Shown here: positions 1-5,119 of the stretch, one piece after another | Position numbering within the stretch: position 1 is the stretch's first letter | Layout: each line of letters opens with the position of its first letter | DNA from: Gracilibacteraceae bacterium | Lineage (GTDB): Bacteria > Bacillota > Desulfitobacteriia > Desulfitobacteriales > Syntrophobotulaceae | Direction of reading: 5' to 3' | Assembly: GCA_031255985.1 (NCBI GenBank) | Contig: JAIRRL010000016.1 | Coordinates: 1-8,198, forward strand | DNA length: 8,198 nt | Position numbers and translations under genes: made by a program | Notes under the pieces: generated by a model | What the model was told of the DNA's origin: nothing | Seen by the model: the letters and a program-made list of their open reading frames with translations, nothing else | Database searches by the model: none

Positions 1-306
1 TACCAATTCCAGTAACAATGAAACCAGAAAGATATCCCGCCAGTATGGCAATGCCTATGCACTTGAAGAATTCTCTTGCCAATTTAGTGTTTCTGTAACA
101 GGCGCGTATACATAACACATTGGTTATGATCGGCGCTGGAATTCCAAAGATTAACAACATCAATCCCGCCAACGTATTCCACTCTCCCCCCCTCCGGTAA
201 AACCACCATAACTTGCGTGACTAAGGCCATAGGCGAGAGAACTCCAAATCACGCAACCATAAATAATGTGAAGAATAAAGTTGATTGCATAATATTTTTT
301 ATTCAT
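1..306 (-). pseudogene. Small multi-pass membrane protein, frame broken at a C7 run, cut by left edge
   Basis: The gene starts with ATG at 306-304 on the minus strand, eight bases after a GGGAGG ribosome binding site (315-320). The first frame gives 40 sensible residues beginning MNKKYYAINFILHIIYGCVI, with one membrane helix, then reaches a stop at 160-162 after 48 residues. Removing one G from the seven-G run (C7 at 186-192 on plus) restores a frame that stays open to base 1. That frame adds two more hydrophobic segments, roughly TLAGLMLLIFGIPAPIITNV and CIGIAILAGYLSGFIVTGI, joined by a basic loop (CIRACYRNTKLAREF). The hydrophobic pattern carrying on across the break is the main reason to treat this as one gene. 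It may be phase-variable, decayed, or a sequencing error. I do not recognise the family and assign no function. Its base composition is more A+T-rich than that of the biosynthetic genes to the right. Confidence 0.6.
186..192 (+). repeat. Homopolymer run C7 inside a minus-strand coding frame
   Basis: Seven consecutive C residues (G7 in the minus-strand message). The membrane-protein frame is open before and after the run but offset by one base. Six or nine G would give a continuous frame, whereas seven gives a stop nine codons after the GGG codons. This is the layout of a slipped-strand contingency tract, though seven is short for one, and such runs are also common sites of read or assembly error. 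Confidence 0.6.
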
Positions 307-314
307 CGCCGCCG

Positions 315-320
315 CCTCCC
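315..320 (-). promoter_or_regulatory. Ribosome binding site of the left-edge membrane protein
   Basis: GGGAGG on the minus strand, eight bases before the ATG at 306-304. This fixes the start of the left-edge gene and shows that its short first frame is a true translation start rather than a chance open frame. Confidence 0.65.
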
Positions 321-325
321 AACAT

Positions 326-339
326 GTACCATTAGGTAC
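326..339 (-). other. Small inverted repeat over a stop codon, just before a ribosome binding site
   Basis: GTACC-ATTA-GGTAC forms a five-base-pair stem with a four-base loop. Read on the minus strand, it contains the TAA stop of the 48-residue frame and lies five bases before the GGGAGG site of the next gene. The stem is too short to be stable alone and has no adjoining U run in the right place, so it is not a terminator. A local role in coupling translation of the two frames is possible but unproven. Confidence 0.25.
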
Positions 340-478
340 CGATATCCGGAGGGTTTTTTATTTGGCTGCGGTTGGCTAACACGATAGGAGAGAGAGTTTT
401 AGCGGCCAGGACTGAGCCGGTCAGGGCGTCATCAACCGTCAAAAGCCATACGGCGCGTTTCTTCATCTTTATTCCCAT
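332..478 (-). CDS. Possible small exported peptide or gene fragment (48 residues)
   Basis: An ATG at 478-476, or a second one at 466-464, opens a 48-residue frame ending TAA at 332-334, 25 bases before the next minus-strand start. The start begins MGIKMKKRAVWLLTVDDALT. Two readings fit. First, a basic N-terminus, a hydrophobic stretch and VLA before NRSQIKNP look like a signal peptide with a cleavage site leaving a 13-residue tail, although the DD pair in the hydrophobic part argues against this. Second, VDDALTGSVLAAKTLSPIVL resembles the DAL...LA...PILL core of cell-wall-binding repeat 2 (PF04122), which would make this a remnant of a larger surface protein. Ribosome binding signals are weak: AAGGTGG is too close to the first ATG, and GGGA lies six bases before the second. 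It sits downstream of the promoter at 620-648 and probably shares a transcript with the left-edge membrane gene. Confidence 0.3.
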   Translation of the reverse strand: MGIKMKKRAVWLLTVDDALTGSVLAAKTLSPIVLANRSQIKNPPDIGT

Positions 479-523
479 TGCCACCTTCTAACGAATATAC
501 TTTGATTCTCTTGAATATGCGCT

Positions 524-552
524 GCCGGCGGGGGATTCCCGCCTGAGCCGGC
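524..552. other. GC-rich hairpin in gene-poor DNA
   Basis: GCCGGC at 524-529 and 547-552 can pair with each other. Alternatively GGCGGG (527-532) pairs with CCCGCC (538-543) around a five-base loop. On the plus strand the outer stem is followed by CC and then TATTTTT (555-561), which resembles a weak intrinsic terminator, but I see no plus-strand gene upstream. On the minus strand it would lie in the untranslated leader between the promoter at 620-648 and the 48-residue frame. Its role is unknown. Confidence 0.35.
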
Positions 553-619
553 CCTATTTTTGGAGATGAAATATTATCGGCGCGTCCGATTCCTGTTAAA
601 TCCTTGTTCATTGCACCCA

Positions 620-648
620 ATTATAACAGGAATACAGCACGGGTACAA
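620..648 (-). promoter_or_regulatory. Extended -10 promoter reading leftward
   Basis: On the minus strand a perfect TATAAT (620-625) is preceded by TGT, giving the extended -10 form TGnTATAAT. It is separated by 17 bases from TTGTAC (643-648), which matches three of the six bases of TTGACA. The predicted transcript start near 613 gives a leader of about 135 bases before the 48-residue frame. This is the best housekeeping sigma-factor promoter in the gene-poor region and implies that the minus-strand unit is, or was, expressed. Confidence 0.55.
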
Positions 649-728
649 GCCGAATTTTCAGAAACAAGTCACGCTATCGGGCGTTCCATGATGGGAGCTG
701 GCGACGTGATAAAAATTCTGTCGCGCAC
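649..728. other. Intergenic DNA between opposed transcription units
   Basis: This stretch lies between the leftward promoter and the start of the rightward genes. I see no convincing gene, RNA gene or terminator. A 22-residue plus-strand frame (688-756) has no ribosome binding site. Confidence 0.4.
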
Positions 729-757
729 TGGTAAAAAGGCGGGCTATATTATATAAT
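729..757 (+). promoter_or_regulatory. Possible promoter of the zinc-ribbon gene
   Basis: A perfect TATAAT lies at 752-757, in the A+T-rich string TATATTATATAATG. At 17 bases spacing the -35 position is TGGTAA (729-734), which matches only three bases of TTGACA. If used, transcription would start near 764, beyond the ATG at 756 and before the AGGAGG at 779-784. That would exclude the ATG at 756 as the start of the downstream gene. Confidence 0.4.
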
Positions 758-773
758 GAAAAAAGAATCTTCG

Positions 774-784
774 CAGGAAGGAGG
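774..784 (+). promoter_or_regulatory. Strong ribosome binding site with no in-frame standard start
   Basis: CAGGAAGGAGG contains AGGAGG at 779-784. Six bases later is CTG (791-793), in a different frame from the zinc-ribbon protein. No ATG, GTG or TTG follows at normal distance in the protein's frame, which supports a frame error or slip between here and about 812. Confidence 0.5.
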
Positions 785-870
785 GAACCGCTGCGTACAG
801 ACAAAAACCCCTGTCCTATGGTTGGATCATTCTGCTGACGATAATTTGTTTTCCTTTAGGCGTCGCCGCT

Positions 871-1392
871 TTGATCTACCGCCTTTGCACCAATAAAAAC
901 CTCTACTATGAGGACGGCTCGTCCATGGTCAGAACAGCGACGGTTATTATAGTAGTCTCTTTGCTGTTATTCCGGGCCAGGCCGATCGGATTTCTCTTTT
1001 TCTTGAGCATACTTGCCCTGTTTGTGGGCATATTCTCCTTGCTCGTCGGCGTGAACACCAAGCGCAAAGCGAAGCTTTTTCACCGCTACGCCCTGGTGGT
1101 GGAAAATATGGGCAGCGCCCCGGTGGACGAAATCGCCGCCGCTATGGGCGTTACCGGCGCGGAGGCGGAGAGCGACTTGATTAAAATGGTGGAAAGAGGT
1201 TATTTTGCCAAGGCGTATGTGAACCGCAAAACGCGGGAATTTATCGTCATGCGTGCGGACGGACGCGGCGCGGGCCGGAGGACGGCGCGGCAAAAACGCT
1301 TGATCTGCGAGAGCTGCGGGGCGGCGAACACTGTGACCGTCGGCCAAGCGGCGTCCTGTATTTATTGCGACTCGCCGCTGGAAACAGGGTGA
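871..1392 (+). CDS. Membrane-anchored winged-helix/zinc-ribbon protein; 5' end uncertain
   Basis: Numbered from the TTG at 871, residues 18-62 hold two membrane segments (TATVIIVVSLLLF and PIGFLFFLSILALFVGIFSL). Residues 70-125 look like a winged-helix fold of the kind with IA..MGV...EAESDLIKMVERGYFAKAYV. The C-terminus is a zinc ribbon with Cys146-x2-Cys149 and Cys163-x2-Cys166. Architecture suggests a membrane-bound protein with a cytoplasmic nucleic-acid- or protein-binding tail; the function is unknown. TTG 871 has only a weak site upstream, and the frame stays open back to 760, adding a likely extra helix (SYGWIILLTIICFPLGVAAL) but no ATG, GTG or TTG. Related Firmicutes proteins commonly begin with such a helix, so the true N-terminus is probably upstream in another frame, joined across the AAAAACCCC run at 803-811. 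ATG 925 is a shorter alternative. The gene ends 111 bases before leuC. Confidence 0.65.
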   Translation: MIYRLCTNKNLYYEDGSSMVRTATVIIVVSLLLFRARPIGFLFFLSILALFVGIFSLLVGVNTKRKAKLFHRYALVVENMGSAPVDEIAAAMGVTGAEAESDLIKMVERGYFAKAYVNRKTREFIVMRADGRGAGRRTARQKRLICESCGAANTVTVGQAASCIYCDSPLETG

Positions 1393-1393
1393 A

Positions 1394-1485
1394 AAAGCCG
1401 GATCAAGAGACTAAAGCCGGAACAAGAGACTAAAGCCGGAACAGGAGACTAAAGCAAGGCCTGAAGATGGAGACTGGAACAGGAG
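1394..1485 (+). repeat. Tandem 19-base repeats upstream of leuC
   Basis: Three head-to-tail copies of a 19-base unit, consensus AAAGCCGGAACAAGAGACT, occupy 1394-1412, 1413-1431 and 1432-1450. Neighbouring copies differ at one position each (T for A in the first, G for A in the third). A degenerate fourth copy with a six-base insertion follows (1451-1475), then a further GGAACAGGAG (1476-1485) that runs into the leuC ribosome binding site. The array fills nearly all the space between the zinc-ribbon gene and leuC. The unit length is not a multiple of three and the stretch is not coding. It may arise by slippage of a purine-rich spacer, or it may bind something that controls the leu genes; nothing here resembles a T-box or a leucine-rich leader peptide. 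Confidence 0.8.
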
Positions 1486-1503
1486 AAGGAGGAGAGTGAC
1501 CCG

Positions 1504-2778
1504 ATGGGAATGACCATCAGCGAAAAGATTCTGGCGTCTCACGCCGGAGTGAAACAGGTGGCGCCGGGGGAAATAATCAACGCCAAACTGGATTTGGTTC
1601 TGGGCAACGACGTGACAGGGCCGGTGGCCATCCAGGAATTCGCGAAACTTGGAATCGAGCGGGTGTTTGACCCGGAAAAAGTCGTTCTCGTCCCGGATCA
1701 TTTTACCCCGAACAAGGACATAGCTTCGGCGGAGTTATGCAAAACACTCCGCGATTTCGCCCGCGCCCAGGGGATCACCCATTACTGGGAAACGGGGCGC
1801 GTGGGCATAGAGCATTGCCTGCTGCCGGAACAGGGGGTGGTGCTGCCGGGCGACCTGATGATCGGCGCTGATTCTCACACCTGTACTTACGGAGCGCTGG
1901 GAGCTTTTGCCACCGGAGTCGGTTCCACGGACATGGCGGCGGGAATGGCGACGGGCGAAGCCTGGTTCAGGACGCCGGAATCGCTGAAATTCGTTTTTCA
2001 CGGGACAGAGCGCCAGCCCTGGGTGAGCGGCAAGGATTTTATCCTCCACCTCATCGGTCTCATCGGCGTGGACGGCGCGCGCTATCAGGCGATGGAATTC
2101 ACCGGCGAAGGCATAGAAGCGCTCTCCATGGACGGGCGGCTGACTATGTGCAACATGGCGGTGGAAGCGGGGGCCAAGGCCGGGATCATCGAACCGGACG
2201 AAACGACGCTGCGCTACGTCCGCCAGCGAGCCAAACGGGATTACAAGGTGTACAGGAGCGATCCCGACGCCCATTATTTGGAAGTATTTGACATTATGAC
2301 AAAAGATATCCCGCCTCTCGTGGCCTGCCCCAGTTCGCCCGCGAACGTAAAACCGGTGACGGAAGTCGCCGGGATAAAACTGGATCAGGTGGTCATCGGC
2401 TCCTGCACGAACGGGCGGCTGGAGGATATGGAAGCGGCGGCCGCCGTCCTGCGGGGCCGGAAAGTTCATTCCTGCGTTCGCTGCGTCATATTGCCCGGCA
2501 CGCAGGAAATATATCTCGAATCGCTGCGACGCGGCTGGATTGAGGACATGATCCTGGCCGGCGCCGCTGTCAGCACTCCGACTTGCGGGCCGTGCATCGG
2601 CGGTCATATGGGCATTTTGGCCAAAGGCGAGCGGGCGCTTTCGACGACGAACCGCAATTTTGTCGGCCGGATGGGGCATCCGGAATCGGAGGTTTATCTC
2701 TGCAACGCGGCGGTAGCCGCTGTTTCGGCGGTAAAAGGCGAGATCACTTATCCCCAGGAGGTGGTAAATAATGGGTAA
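1504..2778 (+). CDS. leuC: 3-isopropylmalate dehydratase, large subunit
   Basis: Large subunit of isopropylmalate isomerase, which with LeuD converts 2-isopropylmalate to 3-isopropylmalate in cytoplasmic leucine synthesis. The 424 residues match the shorter LeuC class that pairs with a LeuD of about 165 residues, rather than the roughly 466-residue Escherichia coli form. The three cysteines that hold the [4Fe-4S] cluster are present: Cys301 in VIGSCTNGRLEDM, and Cys361 and Cys364 in TCGPCIGGHMG. The active-site segment GADSHTCTYGALG is at residues 121-133, and NRNFVGRMGHPESEVYL is near the C-terminus. The ATG at 1504 follows AAGGAGGAG (1486-1494). The gene overlaps leuD by eight bases, implying coupled translation of the two subunits. 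Homoaconitase belongs to the same family, but the adjoining leuB argues for leucine synthesis. leuA is not in the window. Confidence 0.96.
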   Translation: MGMTISEKILASHAGVKQVAPGEIINAKLDLVLGNDVTGPVAIQEFAKLGIERVFDPEKVVLVPDHFTPNKDIASAELCKTLRDFARAQGITHYWETGRVGIEHCLLPEQGVVLPGDLMIGADSHTCTYGALGAFATGVGSTDMAAGMATGEAWFRTPESLKFVFHGTERQPWVSGKDFILHLIGLIGVDGARYQAMEFTGEGIEALSMDGRLTMCNMAVEAGAKAGIIEPDETTLRYVRQRAKRDYKVYRSDPDAHYLEVFDIMTKDIPPLVACPSSPANVKPVTEVAGIKLDQVVIGSCTNGRLEDMEAAAAVLRGRKVHSCVRCVILPGTQEIYLESLRRGWIEDMILAGAAVSTPTCGPCIGGHMGILAKGERALSTTNRNFVGRMGHPESEVYLCNAAVAAVSAVKGEITYPQEVVNNG

Positions 2779-3271
2779 GGCTTGGAAATTCGGGGATAAC
2801 ATCGACACGGACGCCATTATTCCCGCCCGCTATTTGAATCAAACCGACGCGGCCCATTTAGCCGCGCATTGCATGGAGGACGCCGACCCGGAATTCGCCG
2901 CCCGCGCGCAGGCGGGAGACGTCATCGTCGGCGGCAGGAATTTTGGCTGCGGTTCCTCGCGGGAACACGCGCCGGCGGCTATTCAGGCGGCCGGTTTAGC
3001 CGCTGTGATCGCCGAGTCCTACGCCCGGATATTTTTTCGCAACTCCCTGAACATCGGCCTGCCGATTTACGAATGTCCGGAAGCGGCGCGGGCGATCGAG
3101 ACGGGGGACGAAGTGGAAGTGGACTTTGCCACCGGCCTGATTCGCGACAAAACGCGGGGGACGGAGTACCAGGCGCGGCCCTTGCCGCCTTTCATGCAGG
3201 AGATCATCGCCGCCGGGGGCCTGATCGCCCAAATTCGCGCCCGGAGGGGGAAGGAGAGCAGCAATGCCTGA
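2771..3271 (+). CDS. leuD: 3-isopropylmalate dehydratase, small subunit
   Basis: Small (swivel-domain) subunit of isopropylmalate isomerase, 166 residues, the usual length for this class. GDNIDTDAIIPARYLNQTD lies at the N-terminus. Its YLNQ loop is the substrate-recognition loop that distinguishes isopropylmalate from homoaconitate enzymes; I cannot assign specificity from the loop alone. The phosphate- and substrate-binding motif GCGSSREHAP is at residues 59-68, followed by ESYARIFFRNSLNIGLPI, which is typical of LeuD. The ATG at 2771 lies nine bases after AGGAGG (2756-2761), a site embedded in the end of leuC. The gene overlaps leuB by eight bases. It must act with LeuC as a heterodimer, and the equal-sized overlaps on both sides fit tightly coupled expression of leuC, leuD and leuB. 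Confidence 0.95.
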   Translation: MGKAWKFGDNIDTDAIIPARYLNQTDAAHLAAHCMEDADPEFAARAQAGDVIVGGRNFGCGSSREHAPAAIQAAGLAAVIAESYARIFFRNSLNIGLPIYECPEAARAIETGDEVEVDFATGLIRDKTRGTEYQARPLPPFMQEIIAAGGLIAQIRARRGKESSNA

Positions 3272-4316
3272 AATCGCCGTTTTACCCGGAGACGGGATCG
3301 GACAGGAAATAATGCCGGAGGCCGTGGCGACGGCGCGAGCGGTGACGGAAAACCGCGGTTTCGTCTGGCGGGAACATCTGATCGGCGGGGCGGCCATCGA
3401 CGCGACGGGCGGCGCTCTGCCGCCGGACACCCTCGCCGCCTGCCTTGAAGCGGACGCCGTGCTGCTGGGCGCCGTCGGGGGGCCGAAATGGGACGCCCTG
3501 CCGGTGAATCAGCGGCCGGAGCCGGCGGCCTTGCTCCCTTTGCGCAAACACCTGGCGCTTTTTGCCAATATCCGCCCCATTCGCATGATCCCGGCCCTGA
3601 TCGGCGCTTCGCCCCTGAAAGAAGAAGTGGTGCGCAACGTCGATCTGGTGGTCGTGCGTGAATTGACCGGCGGGCTTTATTTCGGGGAAAAAGGGCGGCG
3701 TTCCTCTCCCCCCGCCGCTTACGACACGCTGATCTACACGGAGGAAGAAGTGCGCCGCATCACGCGGCTGGCTTTTCAATGGGCGCGGGAACGGCGGCGG
3801 CGGCTCTGCTCGGTCGATAAGGCCAATGTGCTGGAATCGTCGCGGTTTTGGCGGGAAATCGCCCTGGACGTAGCGCGGGAATTCCCCGACGTGGAACTGA
3901 CGCATATGTATGTGGATAACGCGGCTATGCAGCTCGTGCGGCAGCCGGATCAATTCGACGTGATCGTGACTGAAAACACGTTCGGCGATATCCTGACCGA
4001 CCTCGCCTCCGTCCTTGGCGGCTCCATCGGTATGCTGGCCACGGCGAGCCTGAGCGGAAAAAAAGGTCTGTACGAACCGGCCCACGGCAGCGCCCCGGAC
4101 ATCGCCGGGCAGGACAAGGCCAATCCGCTGGCGGCTATTCTCTCGGCGGCCATGATGCTGAAATACTCTTTCGGCCTGACGGCGGAGAGCGAGCGCGTGG
4201 AAAACGCGGTGACGGCGGTGCTGGCGGACGGCTGGCGGACGGCGGATCTGGCCGAACCCGGCGCCCGGATCATCGGCACGAAGGAAATGGGAGCGAAAGT
4301 GAGGGCGGCGCTGTGA
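3264..4316 (+). CDS. leuB: 3-isopropylmalate dehydrogenase
   Basis: Oxidises 3-isopropylmalate with NAD+ and decarboxylates it towards 4-methyl-2-oxopentanoate, the last step before transamination to leucine. It is a homodimeric cytoplasmic enzyme of the isocitrate/isopropylmalate dehydrogenase family. At 350 residues it is of normal length. Visible motifs are LPGDGIGQEI at the N-terminus, GAVGGPKWD, the substrate-binding LLPLRKHLALFANIRP, RELTGGLYFG at 132-141, DKANVL with catalytic Lys186, metal-binding Asp218, Asp242 and Asp246 (YVDNAAMQL and ENTFGDILTD), and the nucleotide-binding PAHGSAPDIAG. The leucine-type RELTGGLYFG and the leuCD neighbours argue against isocitrate or tartrate dehydrogenase. 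The ATG at 3264 follows AAGGAG (3251-3256). The last four bases overlap the proC start (GTGA). Confidence 0.96.
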   Translation: MPEIAVLPGDGIGQEIMPEAVATARAVTENRGFVWREHLIGGAAIDATGGALPPDTLAACLEADAVLLGAVGGPKWDALPVNQRPEPAALLPLRKHLALFANIRPIRMIPALIGASPLKEEVVRNVDLVVVRELTGGLYFGEKGRRSSPPAAYDTLIYTEEEVRRITRLAFQWARERRRRLCSVDKANVLESSRFWREIALDVAREFPDVELTHMYVDNAAMQLVRQPDQFDVIVTENTFGDILTDLASVLGGSIGMLATASLSGKKGLYEPAHGSAPDIAGQDKANPLAAILSAAMMLKYSFGLTAESERVENAVTAVLADGWRTADLAEPGARIIGTKEMGAKVRAAL

Positions 4317-5116
4317 AACTGGGTTTTCTCGGCGGCGGCAACCTGGCGGCTTCCATAATGCGGGGCCTGCGGGCCAAAAACGCCCCCTATGATCTTATCG
4401 TATACGATATCGCGGCGGAGCGGGCCGAACGCCTCCGGGCCGACTACTCGGCCCGGACGGCGCCGGCGGCGGCGGCTCTGGCAGCCGAAGCCGAGGTGAT
4501 TCTCCTGCTCGTCAAGCCGAACCAGGCCGCCGGGCTGCTGACCACTCTGGCGGATTGCGACCTGAGCGGCAAACTCCTGATAACCGCCGTCGCCGGTCTC
4601 CCGCTCCGCTTTTATTCCCGCCGCCTGCCGGGCGCGGCGCTGGTTCGCGCCATGCCCAATACCTCCAGCGCCGCGCTTCGCGCCGTCACCGGCCTCACGG
4701 CCGCTCCCGGCGCGACTCCCGCCCAGCGGGAGACGGCAGGAGCGATATTTTCAGCTCTAGGCAAAATCATTTGGGTGGAAGAATCTGACATGAACGCCCT
4801 GACCGCCCTGAGCGGCAGCGGCCCGGCCTATTTTTACCTGCTGACGGAACTGATGGCCGAGGCCGGGGCCGCGCTGGGGCTGGCGCCGGACGCGGCGCTG
4901 TTTCTGGCGCGGGAAACTCTGATCGGGGCCGGCCGGATGCTGGAAAACGGGGAGGAAAGCCCGGCCGGCTTGCGGGAGCGCGTCACCTCGCCCGGCGGCT
5001 CTACCGAAGCCGCGCTCCGGAGTTTTGCCGCCGACGGGCTGAGCGCCGCCGTCGGGCGCGCCCTGGCCGCCGCCGCCGAACGGGCGGCGGAGATGGAACG
5101 GGAGTTTGGGGCGTAG
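4313..5116 (+). CDS. proC: Pyrroline-5-carboxylate reductase
   Basis: Catalyses the last step of proline synthesis, reduction of 1-pyrroline-5-carboxylate to proline with NAD(P)H, in the cytoplasm. At 267 residues the length is typical. An N-terminal Rossmann fold opens with KLGFLGGGNLAASIM, and VKPN is at 67-70. MPNTSS begins at 114. The C-terminal dimerisation and substrate domain carries the family signature SGSGPAYFYLLTELMAEAG (from 167) and VTSPGGST (224-231). The GTG start at 4313 lies inside the leuB stop (GTGA overlap), so translation is probably coupled to leuB. No strong ribosome binding site is seen beyond GGAAATGGGAG around 4283-4293, which is rather far. The gene is exceptionally rich in G+C and alanine. 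Joining proC directly to the leucine genes is less usual than a proBA or lone proC arrangement. Confidence 0.95.
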   Translation: MKLGFLGGGNLAASIMRGLRAKNAPYDLIVYDIAAERAERLRADYSARTAPAAAALAAEAEVILLLVKPNQAAGLLTTLADCDLSGKLLITAVAGLPLRFYSRRLPGAALVRAMPNTSSAALRAVTGLTAAPGATPAQRETAGAIFSALGKIIWVEESDMNALTALSGSGPAYFYLLTELMAEAGAALGLAPDAALFLARETLIGAGRMLENGEESPAGLRERVTSPGGSTEAALRSFAADGLSAAVGRALAAAAERAAEMEREFGA

Positions 5117-5119
5117 CTT

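Noticed and set aside
340..362. CCGATATCCGGAGGG followed by TTTTTT on the plus strand as a terminator
   Set aside because: The T run is good, but the sequence before it forms no stable GC stem and there is no plus-strand gene upstream.
412..551. Direct repeat CTGAGCCGG at 412-420 and 543-551
   Set aside because: Nine bases in GC-rich DNA are expected by chance. The flanks differ and no element is bounded by the copies.
432..611. A 59-residue minus-strand frame starting at ATG 611 (MNKDLTGIGRADN...), just downstream of the extended -10 promoter
   Set aside because: It has no ribosome binding site and would need a leaderless message. Its composition is unremarkable, it overlaps the 48-residue frame, and no domain is recognisable. 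It might be part of a decayed gene, but I cannot support it as coding.
688..756. A 22-residue plus-strand frame (MMGAGDVIKILSRTGKKAGYII) whose start faintly recalls HicA toxins
   Set aside because: It has no ribosome binding site, is far too short, lacks the HicA catalytic histidine, and has no HicB-like partner. It is not a leucine- or proline-rich leader peptide either.
1394..1450. CRISPR array
   Set aside because: The units are directly adjacent, with no spacers between them.
1393..1503. T-box or leucine attenuator before leuC
   Set aside because: The 111-base spacer contains only the 19-base repeats. There is no T-box core, no Leu-codon-rich leader and no terminator hairpin.
1735..2817. 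Long antisense open frame (about 360 codons) opposite leuC, and similar ones opposite leuB, proC and tatC
   Set aside because: High G+C with strong third-position bias leaves antisense frames open. Their products are His/Arg/Gly-rich without domains, and the sense strands encode clear enzymes.
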